A stretch of DNA of 64,000 nucleotides from Thozetella sp. PMI_491 (Eukaryota > Ascomycota > Sordariomycetes > Chaetosphaeriales > Chaetosphaeriaceae): contig MU270015.1 of assembly GCA_021432635.1 (NCBI GenBank), forward strand, positions 2,958,416 through 3,022,415, read 5' to 3'. This document shows positions 42,817-54,771 of this stretch, in pieces. The position numbers and the translations under genes were made by a program. The notes below the pieces were generated by a model. It was not told the DNA's origin. It saw only the letters and a list, made by a program, of their open reading frames with translations, and made no database searches. Each line of letters starts with the position of its first letter. Position 1 is the first letter of the stretch.

Positions 42817-45788
42817 GACAATGTCTGGCGGAGTATAGAAATGCGGTGCACCAGCCTGGCGGTTCGGGATGGACCAGAGGTGCCTCCATCCCTCAAATAC
42901 ATCGTCGGATTCTCGATGCTAAACTCTAGTGCCGGCAGTCCAGCCAATGAGGCGTAGGGCATTTCCTCGGTCATGATTTATGGCTACTCTCATCCGCGAG
43001 CACGGCTCAATCCGCACGAGTTGCCAATAGCGGTTAGAATGTGACATTCGACGACGGGCTTGATGTTACTGTGCAGGTTTGGGCCGGCACTGGCGTAGCA
43101 GTGAGGCTTGCTGGCTGGCCACTCAGCAAGCGAGGAACAAGACCGTGGGTTGGCGGTTTGCCAAGAGCCTAATCGGTACAACCCCCCTTGCCCCGCCACT
43201 AGAACGCCAAATGTGAACACAGACCAGTGGCCCTCACGCAAGAGCGGCTTGTGACATTTTACCTAACGACTTCTATGTGACTTCGCCGGAGAAGTTGTCC
43301 GGCGCTGTTCAACACGAGCATTGGGAATCCGCGCCACGTGGCCAGTGAGGAAATGATGTAAGGAAAGATCGAAAAACCGACAACTAGACACATAGTAGCA
43401 AAGCTGAAACTACTACTAAAAAAGCTACCGAGTTGATTGCATCAGATAAGGCAGAAAGCCGGGAATGGAGACTGTAGGTGACTTGTCTGAGTCATTAAAC
43501 TAAGGACTAACCCTAGGTTTTGGCAGCCGACGGACAAGAGTCCCAACTAGTCCAACGTTCATGAATAATTAAATCGACCAGGAAATATCCTTGATTATTT
43601 CTAATTCTGTATATTCAATAGCTTGCGGCTCCATCGGCAATGTCTCTAATTTAAGCAACAGTCTGCAGCCCTCTTCACCCTTTTTGCATTTGTCTCGCGC
43701 TCGGTAGCAATAATTTTTGCGAGCATTCCGTGAAGGCTAGTGAAAATGGCTGGCGCATGGCTGTCGTTTTCGACATTCGAAATACTAAAGCTTTTACAAG
43801 GCTTTGTTTCAGCGACCTCGTTTCCCTTGACGTAAACTCTCTAGGCAGCTCTAAAAGTGCAGTGCAATCAGGCGCCACATGAAATTGCCATAGGTCTTAT
43901 TGGTCAATTAGGTTATTACCCTATTAAGTTACGAGCGAAGACTAAAATTGTTTGACACCAGATCTCAGCTAACATGGGCAAAATTGTTCTGCTAACCATG
44001 CCTCCTGGTTCGCGCGCGAGAAGAGCGGTCGAGTATTGCAGCCGGTGCGTGCAGTATCTAAACAAAGCAAGATCCCGAAAATAAACCATCCGTCCTCGCG
44101 ATGCCCTCTTTAGCAACCGTTGTCTGTCTCCATCACATGTTGGACTAGAACCATATAGGTTGTGCAACAGCCACGGGAGTACACCAGCTCTCTTTGCATT
44201 GGTCAATGCCGGCTACAACAAGGCACCGTCGAGGGGTTGCACTTCGGCCAACATTTGTAAATCGCCTTAGGCACTATAGCCAGTTACAATAATACTAAAC
44301 CCAGCGGAATCAACCACCCCTGTCAACAATGCCGCGAACGTATAGGAGATAGTTAGCTTGGTGTTTTATTGGCTATCGGATTGGCGCGTCATAGCTTCGA
44401 TGTAAGTAGCAGCTGTAGGATGACCGTAGGGGGTCTAATGGCGAGGGTTATACCCCAGTTGCCTGCATCTTTGGCAGGGGCCGCTCCCCACACAATACTT
44501 CATAGCCCCGACTCCCGCCTAGGGATGGTCCGATGTTTGGCCCCGAGTATACGACAACCTGGAGCACGCAGATAGCTGGGCTCGCAAGTGTGGCTCGGGC
44601 GGCTACTTGGACTCGGTATTCCCACTATAGGCGGAGAAAAAGGGCAGTTGGGGGCGGGACTCCGCTACGCGATTTCGTGGGGGCGGGAAGTGTGCCTGGC
44701 AAGATTTTGAGCACAGCGCAAAACACAGATGCCTATACTCCACACTTCAACAGTAATGTTCGAGATAGTAGATGCTACCAGGCACAGTATTATAGCACGA
44801 GTATGGATGCATGTTAGTCTTGCGCGGTGAGGCTAGGTAGAAGGGGGTTAAGGAGAGGAAGGGGCAGCCGCTCTGTAGTCATCCCTTCAACTCTACCCAA
44901 ACTATCTGCTGCGACCGAGTAAGGTTTCCCCGGCCGTATCACGCGACGACCTGAAGCTACCCGAGGATGGGAAACGTCCCCCGCATTCCAGCGAAGACCC
45001 CCTCGGTCCCGCGTGGTCTTAACGACTACGCCAGAGCTCCCGGCCGAGTACAGGCCAAGTCTGAGCATACGGCCGGTACCACGACAAAGCGGAGCGAGTC
45101 CAATTGCACTGCACTACGGACGGCTGGAGCGGGCTGCGGTCGGAAGCAAGCCATAGCCTGCCGGCACATCAGGCCTCATTTCGGGTAGCTGGCTCAATCT
45201 CACCAAGACTGTGCGGCGTTCACAGCATGCCCAGACGAGCACGGTGGGGGCCAAAGCTAGCGGATGGGATTTCTTTGCTCTGGGTCTCATTGGGTGACGT
45301 CGCAGGGGTGGCAAGAAATGTTACACTGTGGTCATGCGAGCTCGCCGTGATTCGCTGCCACTACCCACGGTAGGATTTATTCCGTGTGGCACCGACCGCC
45401 CAAGGACTTTTGTGGTTGCCTCTCTACGAACGAAAAGACCCTACCCCCCTAGAGTCGACCCAGCCATGGAGGCAAGGCTGATTGATGCCACATCCGCGGC
45501 AGCAGAGAAGAAAAGGAACCCGGTGTACCTTCATCTCGAGGGTGCCTGTCTCATCGTCACCTTTCCGGGCCGGGCCGTCTGTTGCATCGCTCGGAGTATT
45601 TGACTACGAGTGGTGACTACGGCGGGGTTCGTGTGCGTCAGATACGTGGGGGGTTCCTAGCGTTGCCATTGCCATTGCTGTTGTTAAACCGGCCACAGCT
45701 TCCCTTCCCCTCTTGTCGCGACGCTCTTCACTTTTAGCTAAGATCGGGAGACGCTGGGGGCGCCGTGCCTGGTAGGTTTGCAGGCATC
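42817..45788. other. Three-kilobase gene-poor region
   Basis: AT-rich on the left (43,400-44,300) and GC-rich on the right (44,900-45,700). No ORF shows a domain, signal or splice pattern that I can follow. A small inverted repeat CGCCGG...CCGGCG lies near 43284. The right end should contain the promoter of the membrane-protein gene. Possible remnants of decayed genes cannot be excluded. Confidence 0.45.
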
Positions 45789-47348
45789 ATGGCTTCCGAC
45801 TCTGGGGGCATTGATTGGACCGAGATACCTTCCGGCATCCCGCCGCCTGGTGTGACACCTAACTTCGCCAATCCGGAATCCAACGCCTACATCACGAGGG
45901 ACGTGATGTATGGGTTCCTGCCGCTTATGATCGTATTTCTGGTCCTGCGCATCTACGCCCGGATACACACTGGCTTCAAGTTTGGCCCGGATGACTGTAG
46001 GTCTCATACCACAGGGCCCCAATCGTACCAACATGCATGACGCAGCACTACTGACTCTGCCTGTTAGTTCTCAGCATAGCTGCAGCGGTTGGTCCCTTGC
46101 GCCTGCTGTGTCACCCGATTGTGCTAATCGTTTGTACTAGGGGAGTATCACCGCATTCTGTGGTGTTCTTCTCTCTCGTGCGTTTCTCCAACGCTTACTT
46201 TGACGGACCCTTGGGGAGCTGACATTACTTCACCATCGTAGTCCTAGATAACCCATTAGGACATCATCAATACGATATACCGGTCAGCGATATCACCGAC
46301 GACTTCTTGCGGGTACCCTCACCAGAGATACCGGCCCATGCCGTCCGTGTACCCTTCGCTGACCCAATTGCAGAAGAACCTCGTCTTCGTCGTCTTGTTT
46401 GCCACGAGTGCTATGCTCGTTAAATGCTCGCTCTTGGTCCTATATCTCAGGATCTTCCGTCCGATCGTCACTGTTAACTGGATCATTTATCTCTGCATCG
46501 GCGTCATATCTGCGTTTTACATATCAACTCTCACAGCATATTCTGTCCTCTGCAGCCCGCGACCCGGCTTCAGCTGGGTTGTCTCTCAGGTGGTCTGCGG
46601 GACTGCTGCGCTCAATATCGCCGTCGTCCAGGGTGTGTTTGGCCCGGTGTCCGACTTGGTGGTCATGTTGATCCCGATGACATTGGTTCTGCCTCTGTCG
46701 CTTCCGCCCAAGAAAAAGGTTGCTGTGGCTGGCATCTTCCTCACGGGCTCGCTGTTCGTGACTTACGAAACTAAATACTAGCTGGTGATGGCCGCTAACT
46801 GTGTGCAGGGCATTGGCCTGTTCCATCGTCAACTGCGTACTTCGTTTCAAGGAACGAACATCTGTGGACTATACGTGGGAGGGCACATACCCGGGGAGCA
46901 TGGCGTGAGTGCATTCGGTGCTGCCGGCCCAACGACCGCCTTGGAAGATGGTATGACTGACTAGGTGCATTTCAGCATCATCGAACTCACCATCGGGCAC
47001 ATATGTTGCTCACTTCCCACGTTCCCGCCGCTGTTCATGGCCATTCGAAAACTGAAATGGGCCCAGTCTGCTGCTGAGGGGTTTAAAAACTATAGCTGCT
47101 CGACCGACAAGGGCAGCGAGATTGCAGTCCCGATACCGTCTGCGCAGGGCCCTCGCCCCGAAGTGCCTGCTGCAATTCCCAGTGGGCGTCTCACAGGTTT
47201 GCGGTCCTTCGTTCAGAGAGTGCGGGGCTTGGAGCCTCGGCCAGCCTCGAGGGTCGCCAACGGGAGCAACCAAGAGGAATCACGCAATGAATTGAACTCG
47301 GTTGACATGGATTATCACGCACAGTTGAGAACGACGGCTGGTGTGTGA
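45789..47348 (+). CDS. PTH11-like rhodopsin-fold membrane protein
   Basis: About seven exons; starts MASDSGGIDWTEIPSGIPPPG. The core carries seven predicted membrane helices with the fungal rhodopsin-domain landmarks: LVLRIYARIHTGFKFGPDD on the first two helices, LGHHQYDIP (GxGxH..D-type loop) after splicing, LVLYLRIFRP, CSLLVLY and LPPKKKVAVAGIFLTGS before the last helices. The C-terminal tail is cytosolic and Ser/Arg-rich. Such proteins are GPCR-like receptors of unknown ligand, in some plant pathogens needed for host-surface sensing. It is not a light-driven opsin: no retinal-Lys motif is apparent. Introns near 46000-46250 are less certain. Confidence 0.8.
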
Positions 47349-48162
47349 GGGATTTTCGTATTAGGTGGCGGGTGGTGCATATACCCCATGACGAAACGAC
47401 ACATTTAATCATAGCATCGTGGTCTGCATACCTAGTTTAGGCGTAATGATCGGCGTAGATAATCGGACAGTCCCGGTATTGGGAGCAACTGACAACTAAC
47501 CTCTAGCCTCATGGCTGTCTACTGGAGCTTCCCGCAACGTCTTTTGTCGTGGTCTGATCGTGTGCACCAATGGCGACCGTGAATGGGAATACCTATGAGT
47601 GGATGCAAGAACAAATAAAATGTGGAAAATGGTGGATACAATGCTGTAGCCTACCTCTAGGCGGCTGGCTTCGGTATGACAGGTCCAGGCAGATAGAAGT
47701 TAGCCCGGGGTAATTACATTCCAGTCTGCGACAGCGATATCCCGACTGCATGCCCCAGATAAAGTTTCTCGCAGGTCCCTTGCCCGCGCAAGCCAACGGG
47801 TGCACTCGCCATAATATTCCATATATTGAAAAATGCCGCTATTTCACGGAGGCTCTTCCACTATAGACGTAGGCGTGTGGAGGAAATAATGCGGATGGAT
47901 GCCTACATCCACCTTTCTTCAAAATCGGGACACCCCGCTGTACTGTAACCTATGGATCGGCCTGATTACGCCACGCTTGCTAGGCTCCAGAATTCCCGAT
48001 AGCTTACGAGAGAATTAAAGGACCAGCATCTCTATCGCGCAGCCTCTTCTTCAACACTTCCTGTTGCACTTTCTAAATTTGCCTTTCAGTCAGTCGACTT
48101 TATCTAGGACCTGCTCTCCGCGTCCTGTTGCCAAAACCAGCACATATCTCTCAGCAGAAAAG
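47349..48162. other. Intergenic, promoter of the Nudix gene
   Basis: About 815 bases of mixed composition. No ORF of note. The last 150 bases are pyrimidine-rich, as in a fungal core promoter. Confidence 0.45.
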
Positions 48163-48816
48163 ATGCCGCCGCCGCCACCTGCCTCGGGCTACCACTTCAC
48201 CGCCGATGATTCCTTAGCACCCTTTGCCCAGACAATGAAAGAGCATCTAGCCAAAAATCCGCAATACGATGTCGTGATAACAGGCGCTGTGGTATTTACT
48301 CCACGCGCGGCCAGCCAGACGACGCAGCCTGAGTGCCAGCGCGACCGGCTGCTCCTCCTCCAGCGTGCAGCACACGACTGGAGGCCGCTAACGTGGGAGA
48401 TCCCCGGGGGATCGGTCGATACGCAGGATCAAAGTGTACTCCATGGCATGGCGCGCGAGGTGTGGGAAGAGGCGGGATTGCTGGTTACCCGCGTGGTTCG
48501 TCTGGTCGGCGCGGGCCAGACCTTCACCTTCAACCGAGATGGGGGCCCGCGCGTGATCAAGTACACATTTGAGGTAGAGGTCGATGGTGGTGCTGAAGAT
48601 GTCCCAAAAGTTGCGACGGACCCAGATGAGCATGAGAGTCACATTTGGATCACGGAGGACGAGTGTCGGGAGCACAAGATAGCCGCGTCTGGTGAACAGC
48701 GGGAGAGGCGCTTGATGATCACCACCGAGGACCAGGAGCAGATCATTATGGAGGCATTTCGTCTAAGGAGAGGTGAAGCGCCACTGTTGACTGAAGTTCT
48801 GGAATTTGCGTCCTAG
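48163..48816 (+). CDS. Nudix hydrolase
   Basis: Intronless, 217 residues, starting MPPPPPASGYHFTADDSLA. An in-frame extension upstream begins only with a TTG codon, so the ATG at 48163 is chosen. Strand VVITGAVVFTPRA leads to RLLLLQRAAHDWRPLTWEIP and the Nudix box GGSVDTQDQSVLHGMAREVWEEAGLL. The box deviates from G-x5-E-x7-REUxEExGU: one residue is inserted and the first Glu is Gln, while REVWEE is intact. Fungal members of this subgroup hydrolyse nucleoside diphosphate derivatives, possibly ADP-ribose or dinucleotide polyphosphates. The substrate is not evident. Cytosolic. Confidence 0.85.
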   Translation: MPPPPPASGYHFTADDSLAPFAQTMKEHLAKNPQYDVVITGAVVFTPRAASQTTQPECQRDRLLLLQRAAHDWRPLTWEIPGGSVDTQDQSVLHGMAREVWEEAGLLVTRVVRLVGAGQTFTFNRDGGPRVIKYTFEVEVDGGAEDVPKVATDPDEHESHIWITEDECREHKIAASGEQRERRLMITTEDQEQIIMEAFRLRRGEAPLLTEVLEFAS

Positions 48817-49075
48817 GGTCCATTAGTATAGGAGGTCCCGAACTTTTATGCCGGGATAATGTACGCCGGATGCTTACGGGCATTGGCGTTACATGCTACT
48901 GGTACCCAATGACACCGATTTTTACTCAACAATAAAGAAAATCATAGATTGGTGTGGTTATATTTTCATGGTACGATAAAGTAGAAAGACATGTACCTCT
49001 ATCCATATTCCCCCGACTCAAGGAGATGCGTCTATGCGCTATAATACATATATGTCGTCAAGCTCCACGTTTAGC

Positions 49076-49570
49076 CTAGAGCCCTTTGATTCCTAGTTCT
49101 CCAAGCAATACCAGCGCTCCAGCGCCGCCTCCGAAAACAATCGCCGCCTTGGGGTTTATCGAGCGCATGGCTACAGCCGTCAGACACACAGCCACGTCAG
49201 ACGCGTCGTTGAAGATGTTGGCCCACAGCACGGAGCGCAGGTTCTGCGTCTCTTTCGCGGATGCTTCGGGGGACTCGGATCGGAGGGCGGTGGCATGGCG
49301 ACGGGCAGTGAAGAGAGTGAGGCCGCCGATGACGACCTCGCGGACACCGAGCAAGCGTGCGACGAGCGTCGCTGAAGGGTGGAGTGTGAAGAAGGCGGCC
49401 TTGCATGTTGCGATAGGGGCGATAACAGTTGCAGCGCCGAATAAGAAGCGGCCAGCTCCTAGGATATTAGTGGTGGTGGAAGTGAGTGTTGACTGCTGGT
49501 TGTTGGTGCTTGCAGCCGAGCCTGGCTTGGTGGTGTCCAGCAGCGGGCGGGTCTGTTCGGTGGCAGGCAT
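49076..49570 (-). CDS. DUF4267-like small membrane protein
   Basis: Intronless, 164 residues. It has a Ser/Thr-rich N-terminus (MPATEQTRPLLDTTKPG) and about four membrane segments: LGAGRFLFGAATVIAPIA, ATLVARLLGVREVVIGGLTLF, ASDVAVCLTAVAM and KAAIVFGGGAGALVLLGELG. The GVREVVIGGL region and the NDASDV acidic motif are typical of DUF4267. Function unknown; DUF4267 proteins occur near dehydrogenases or in secondary metabolism clusters. It is convergent with the Nudix gene with 260 bases between. Confidence 0.7.
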   Translation of the reverse strand: MPATEQTRPLLDTTKPGSAASTNNQQSTLTSTTTNILGAGRFLFGAATVIAPIATCKAAFFTLHPSATLVARLLGVREVVIGGLTLFTARRHATALRSESPEASAKETQNLRSVLWANIFNDASDVAVCLTAVAMRSINPKAAIVFGGGAGALVLLGELGIKGL

Positions 49571-52551
49571 GCTGTTGATTGGGGAATGTGAACGGATTGA
49601 GATGGTAGTTTGTGTTTTCTTCTTAATTCAGGTGGTTGGAACGAGTAAACTAGACTTGTTTTGCTGTATTGGGTGGCTATGAACGTCCATTGCCGCACAG
49701 CTCCTACTCAATTTATATGTGAGCAGCGCATAACGAGCACGATGCGGTGGCCCCACTCTAGTCATCACCATAACGCATAGCCATAACAACATAACGACTT
49801 GGCCAAGCGGCGAAGCAGCACTAAGTCACGCCTAGTTAGAAATTTTTGGGTCCGATCTTAGATTTTCGGCTAGTTCCAAACACCAATCGGCCATTACCGG
49901 AATCGCGGCATCCTGCTGTCGCCCGAGCCCGGATATTTTTCATAATGACCGTCTACCTAGGTAGTCCATGCAAAACTCTTCATCGAAGCCGCAATCCTGG
50001 ACCCACATCTTGCTTGAGCTCGACCAGCTCGAGGCAGTTCAAAAGTAGGCCCAACGATGTCGCCTTGTCGATGCATTAGTAATTTTCCTATCGCTCCTGA
50101 TTTCGGATACCAGAAAGGAGGGATACATCTAAGGTAGCTGGCCTGTGTGCCATGACTGCCCGACTTTAGACCGTCAGGGTCAGCCCTACAAGGCTCTGGT
50201 AGTGTGCAATAGCAACAGTGTAGGTCCAGTGGCCTTTGCCGGGCAGTCAGAGTGAAAAAGAGGTGCGATTGAGAGGCTCTTTAAATTCTCTCTTATCAGG
50301 TGTAGACTGGTTTGCCAGCCTGGTGCAATGTAAGCCGGCCCAATTCACGACCGTACCTAATGCGGCGTCCACTGAGCCCTCAGCTCAAGATATCAAAACA
50401 CGAGGGCAGCCCAAGATGTCGAAACACTACTGCGCCATCACTCAATTTACATATAGTATCTATATGAATATTAAATAGAGTGATCTAAAATAGATGCAGT
50501 ATATAAATCACCTTACAGTCACCCTGAACGCTTCAGCCCTGTCTTCGCTCGGGTGCCAAGCGACATCATGCCTAGGCCTTGGGGACCTCCCGGTCTCCTT
50601 TTTTATCGAGTCGCATAGAAAGGCCGCTCTCTTAACGAATATTGTATTGCTTGAAATACTACAGATTGCCTTTGCGGCCCTGGCTCTTCCATATGTCTAC
50701 CGGCATTCCGGGCCCGGCCACGGTGGCGCTTGGGAGCACCCATGGAATGGGGATGGCTTCCTAGGCTTTGCCATCTGCACTGTACAGTTCTCATCGCTTT
50801 TGAACGCAAATATCGGCTAAGAATCATGTCTAGGCGGTTCTCGCAATCATGGTCTTTGGCCGCCACGGCCTCTCCGATTGGCACCCGCGACATCCCTACT
50901 ACCGCGCGACGCGTTTTGATCGGCGGGCCGATGGCTCTTACTTGGGACTACGATTCTCTTCACGACAGTGTGAAGTCCACGTGACATTTCTTGTCTTTTG
51001 GGGCTGGAGGCGACAGCGATACGTACCGGTGGGCGTGTGGAGTGTCTGCGTCGCGCGCACTAGTGGTCTTGGCCTGTGAGTGGTGCTTCTCCTATGCCAT
51101 CTGCTGCTTCAGACTACTAACACAAGCATAAAACGCTTGCTACTCTGACACATCTGTTACTGGCTCCCAATTCTATTGATCACGGGCAACATGAAGGCAG
51201 TCTCGAGAGGGTAACGGAGGAAGACCCGCTACTAGGCACTGGGGGCCAGAGGGAGCCTGAGTATTCACAATGTTTACAAGATACTCCCGGGAAATGCAGG
51301 ATTCATCATTTGAGAGTACCAGGAGATTCTATTTATGAGCACATCTTTATCTATTGCACTGTTGATGCGCGCAGCGTTTTGAACATGCGATATCTTGTCC
51401 TGCTGCCCAGGCTCATTCTTTGCCCCATCGTGTCAAACACGGCTCCCAAGATAGAAGCAGATTGGGGCTACCGCGCCTTTACCTGGTAGTGTTATATTCT
51501 TCCTCCCGCGTCGGCGGATATATGTGGAGACCGCGGTCCGTAGACCTAGGCTTTGGGTCGCTCTTGAGCGGCTCATGCTATCGGAGACTCTTTTCGCTCC
51601 CGTCAGAAACAAATTGGCCCCTCGCTATTTTTTAATGCACGGGATCGACTGATTCAAGATTCTTCCATTGCCCAGCTGCCGCTGCGACGTTTTGACGGTA
51701 GATCCCGGCCTATCGGGTGATGTCTGGATCTGGCATTTGGCGATCAAGACAGCCGCCCCTCATGCACGTCGGGCAATTCAGAAACGGGGCGAGTCTGGCT
51801 CTCTCAGCCTAATCCGCCCAGCCACGAATCCCACGAGCCTTGGTAATATTTCCCAGGAATATTGCGCATCTTTCCGATAAGGAAAACGAGGCGCGCTAAG
51901 GACTCGGGAGTCGTCAGCCAAACCGGTTGATATTCTCTGAAACTATCTAGACTATAGGGCAAAAATGTTCAGGAGAAGCCAGCCACACCAACGCACCGAC
52001 CACCAGCCAAGACACTTAGCCCAAACGGGCGTGTAGTACGCATAGTCTGCGCGCCTCTGGGCACTTCACGCGCCGTGGCCGGAAAGCTCGCAATGCTGCG
52101 TGCACGTGTTTGGTCAGAAGATAGCGCCTGATTCTTCATGCCTAGCATGCGCCGCAGTCGCTGGATCGAGACGAGCAGGGGTGCACGGTCAACGTCAGCT
52201 CTGAAACGATTGTTGGGGATCTCTTCCGCCCTGGACGGCTCGCAGGGACTTGGGCCTCTCGCGAGCTTGCGACCGCGAACGAGTCGCTGCAGGGGCTCGG
52301 CACCAGACCTTCACCTTCTACGGTGCTGGGAATGCATGCCAAGAGATTCCGAAATGGACGAGAAGAATTCCGAAATCGTTGCATCGGCCTTCCCCGGTCG
52401 ATCGTCTGCCCCAGGTCTTTTCACATCTCGCCCGGTCCTTGTCGGTTACTTAACCCTTGCATCTCCTCCGTCGCCCCACATTGTCGTTCCCTCGCCCCAG
52501 TCCCTAAGGGAACCTCGACCCGGAGTCGCCAGCAAATATTTCCGGTGAGCC
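49571..52551. other. Three-kilobase gene-poor region
   Basis: Sequence of mixed composition with short ORFs on both strands up to about 110 codons (50494-50820, 51420-51635), none with domain character. Low-complexity AT stretches lie near 50,400-50,500. The right end should carry the promoter of the surface-protein gene. Confidence 0.45.
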
Positions 52552-54597
52552 ATGAGGATTGCAAGCCCAAGGAGGAGAAGATTAATCATGTTGCTCTCTC
52601 ATCTACTCGTCAACCTGCCATGGGCGCTGGGCGCTACCCTGGCCACCGGCTCTGCCAGGGAGTCTGAAGCGGAAGTCACCACACTAATCGAGCGGGATTC
52701 ATCTACAGCTGTACTTGAACGGCGAACCCAAGTGTTGCAGAACAGCACGTCTATATCCAAATCCTGGCAGAATGCGCTGTTATATCGCCACATTCCGTGA
52801 GTTCCACATCCGTACCTTCTTGTCCTCGTCGATGTGGCTAACACATGGCTCAGTGCTGGGCTGCAAGATGGCCCCTTGGGTGCTGATGTATCCATCACCT
52901 GCAAGTCATGCTACGCCACAGCAAAAATATCTACATCCTTAACCTATAGCGACCGTTTCGACGCCACGCGGGCCATAGAAGATGTCACCAACGGAGTGAA
53001 GCCAGTCGCCAAGAGCCTCACGCAGAACGGCGTGGGGTTTATTCAGTCTTCCTTTCAAGGTATGGGCAGCTCGATGATGCAGGACATCCAAAACGTAGCG
53101 GCAGGACGCCTGGGCCTAGAGCTGCTTCCTTATCCGACGCTACCGTTTGACTTCAACCTCGGTGTTTCCTCCATCCCGAACATTACCGTGCGGTGCCAGA
53201 TAGATGGGTTGGACGTATTTGCACAGCTCGAAACCTCTCTATCGAAGGGAGCGACATATAGGATCAATTTATTCACTTCGAAGACCCGGTCGACATTTAT
53301 GGTCAGCAAAAGCCTGTTCCTTGACCTTTCCGCTGCTCTCGACCTTATAATCGACGCTCCAGCGGCGTTGAGCATGGCCAGTGGGTTCCATATCAAGCTT
53401 AGCGACGGGTTTCTCATGGAGTCGAAACTGTTTGCTACCTCGCCACCCCAAGTCACTTCGTAAGTTGCTCTTCTTTGAGGCACATTGCTTAATCCCTCGT
53501 TCCGACGTGGTACTAACAAGCTATCGTATCTTAGGAACGGCAGTCAGTTCGAGTTCATGCCTGTTTCCATCACCACTGATGGCGCAGAAATGTCAGCAAC
53601 GCTCCAACTGCGCGTTGACACAGGGTTTACGTACGACACTGCGAACTTGACAGTCTTCAATCAGACTTTCAGCTTCAGTGCCGGCATAGAGTCTTCCATG
53701 GTTGCAAACGTGGCCACCTTTTCCACAAACGTCACACGCGGCGGCAAAAACTGCGATCTCCAAGCCGTCGAGGCTTATCATCTTGGCGTGGGTGCTGCTG
53801 CCGGAGCCAATATGAGGGCCGGGACGCAGACCTGGGGTTCGACGCCCAATACAACCACGGGAATAGCGTCCACCACTCTGGATGCTGTCTGCGCGACCAA
53901 GATAAGCCAAGGCGCCACAACCACGACATCTGCCGGAAGCAACCGGGTACGGCAGGCTCTAATCCCCACAACCATCAGCACCACCCAGATCTTCGTTGGC
54001 CAAGCATGTGTGTCATCCGGGTTAGTGGACTGCCCAGTATCGCTGCAGACCACTACCACTTTCCCAGCCGTGCTCACGATCTCGACCGAAGTGCCGTCGG
54101 GAGTGACTCCTACCTTGCCCCAAACCACCTTAAACTCGGTGGTCGCTACATCAAAGTTCGGAACACAGATGCGGTCCATAGCGCCGTCCCCAACTGCGAG
54201 CACAAGTGCTGGCGAGACAGTCCTCGGCGGTAGCACCGGCGGCGTGTCCAACAAAGTCATAATCGGCGTCGCTGTCGGTCTTGGTGTGCCCTTCCTGCTG
54301 GCTTTGATCACTATCGCAGTGTAAGTTCTCCCGCCTTCTGAACCCCACCACAGCCCTAGGCCTCTGTTCCTGAACATGACTAACCGAAAAACGGATAGTA
54401 TGTATTACCGGAGTCGTCGCGCTGGTCTTCGTCGACGTCTCCCTGAGAACCTCTCGCTGGCGTCGAGCTCGCCTTCGAGGCAGGGGCAAAAGGAGAGCAG
54501 GACAATTTTTGACTATTCATCAGACCCATTGCCGTTTGGAGCATATGGTCACAAGGCTGCTAATGTCACGGTTTCAGTCGAGCGAAATTATGCATAG
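52552..54597 (+). CDS. Secreted/single-TM surface protein of unknown function
   Basis: At least four exons: from the start at 52552 through 52797, then 52840-53461, 53535-54322 and 54399-54597. It begins with a basic-hydrophobic signal (MRIASPRRRRLIMLLSHLLVNL); the Met at 52588 is an alternative. A large ectodomain with Cys (GADVSITCKSCYATAKIS), then a Thr/Ser-rich stalk, leads to a C-terminal TM (VIIGVAVGLGVPFLLALITIAV) and a basic cytosolic tail (YYRSRRAGLRRR). The arrangement resembles Mid2-like stress-sensor proteins, but I recognise no domain in the ectodomain. Several Asn-x-Ser/Thr sites suggest glycosylation. Probably a cell-wall-facing protein. Confidence 0.65.
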
Positions 54598-54771
54598 GGA
54601 TCTGTTTCTAAGTCTAAGGTGTCTACACCCTGCTTCTGACGACGTGTAAAATGGTTGGCAGGCATCAACTTTGTACTCTAATGATAGACCATATTTCTCA
54701 ACGGCAAGCCAACTCAAACGAGTTATGTGACCCTCTTAAACCAAAACCCCCCTCCGCAGTCCCGTCGTTCA

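Noticed and set aside
44369-45603. Several GC-rich ORFs in the gene-poor region
   Set aside because: Overlap each other on both strands and have no family features.
45789-47348. Light-sensing opsin
   Set aside because: Rhodopsin-domain here is the PTH11-like type; I see no retinal-binding Lys signature in the last helix.
48064-48162. N-terminal extension of the Nudix protein resembling a mitochondrial presequence
   Set aside because: It starts with TTG rather than ATG and no upstream ATG exists in the frame.
50494-50820. 108-codon ORF
   Set aside because: No domain, no signal or splice support, and antisense ORFs are of similar length.
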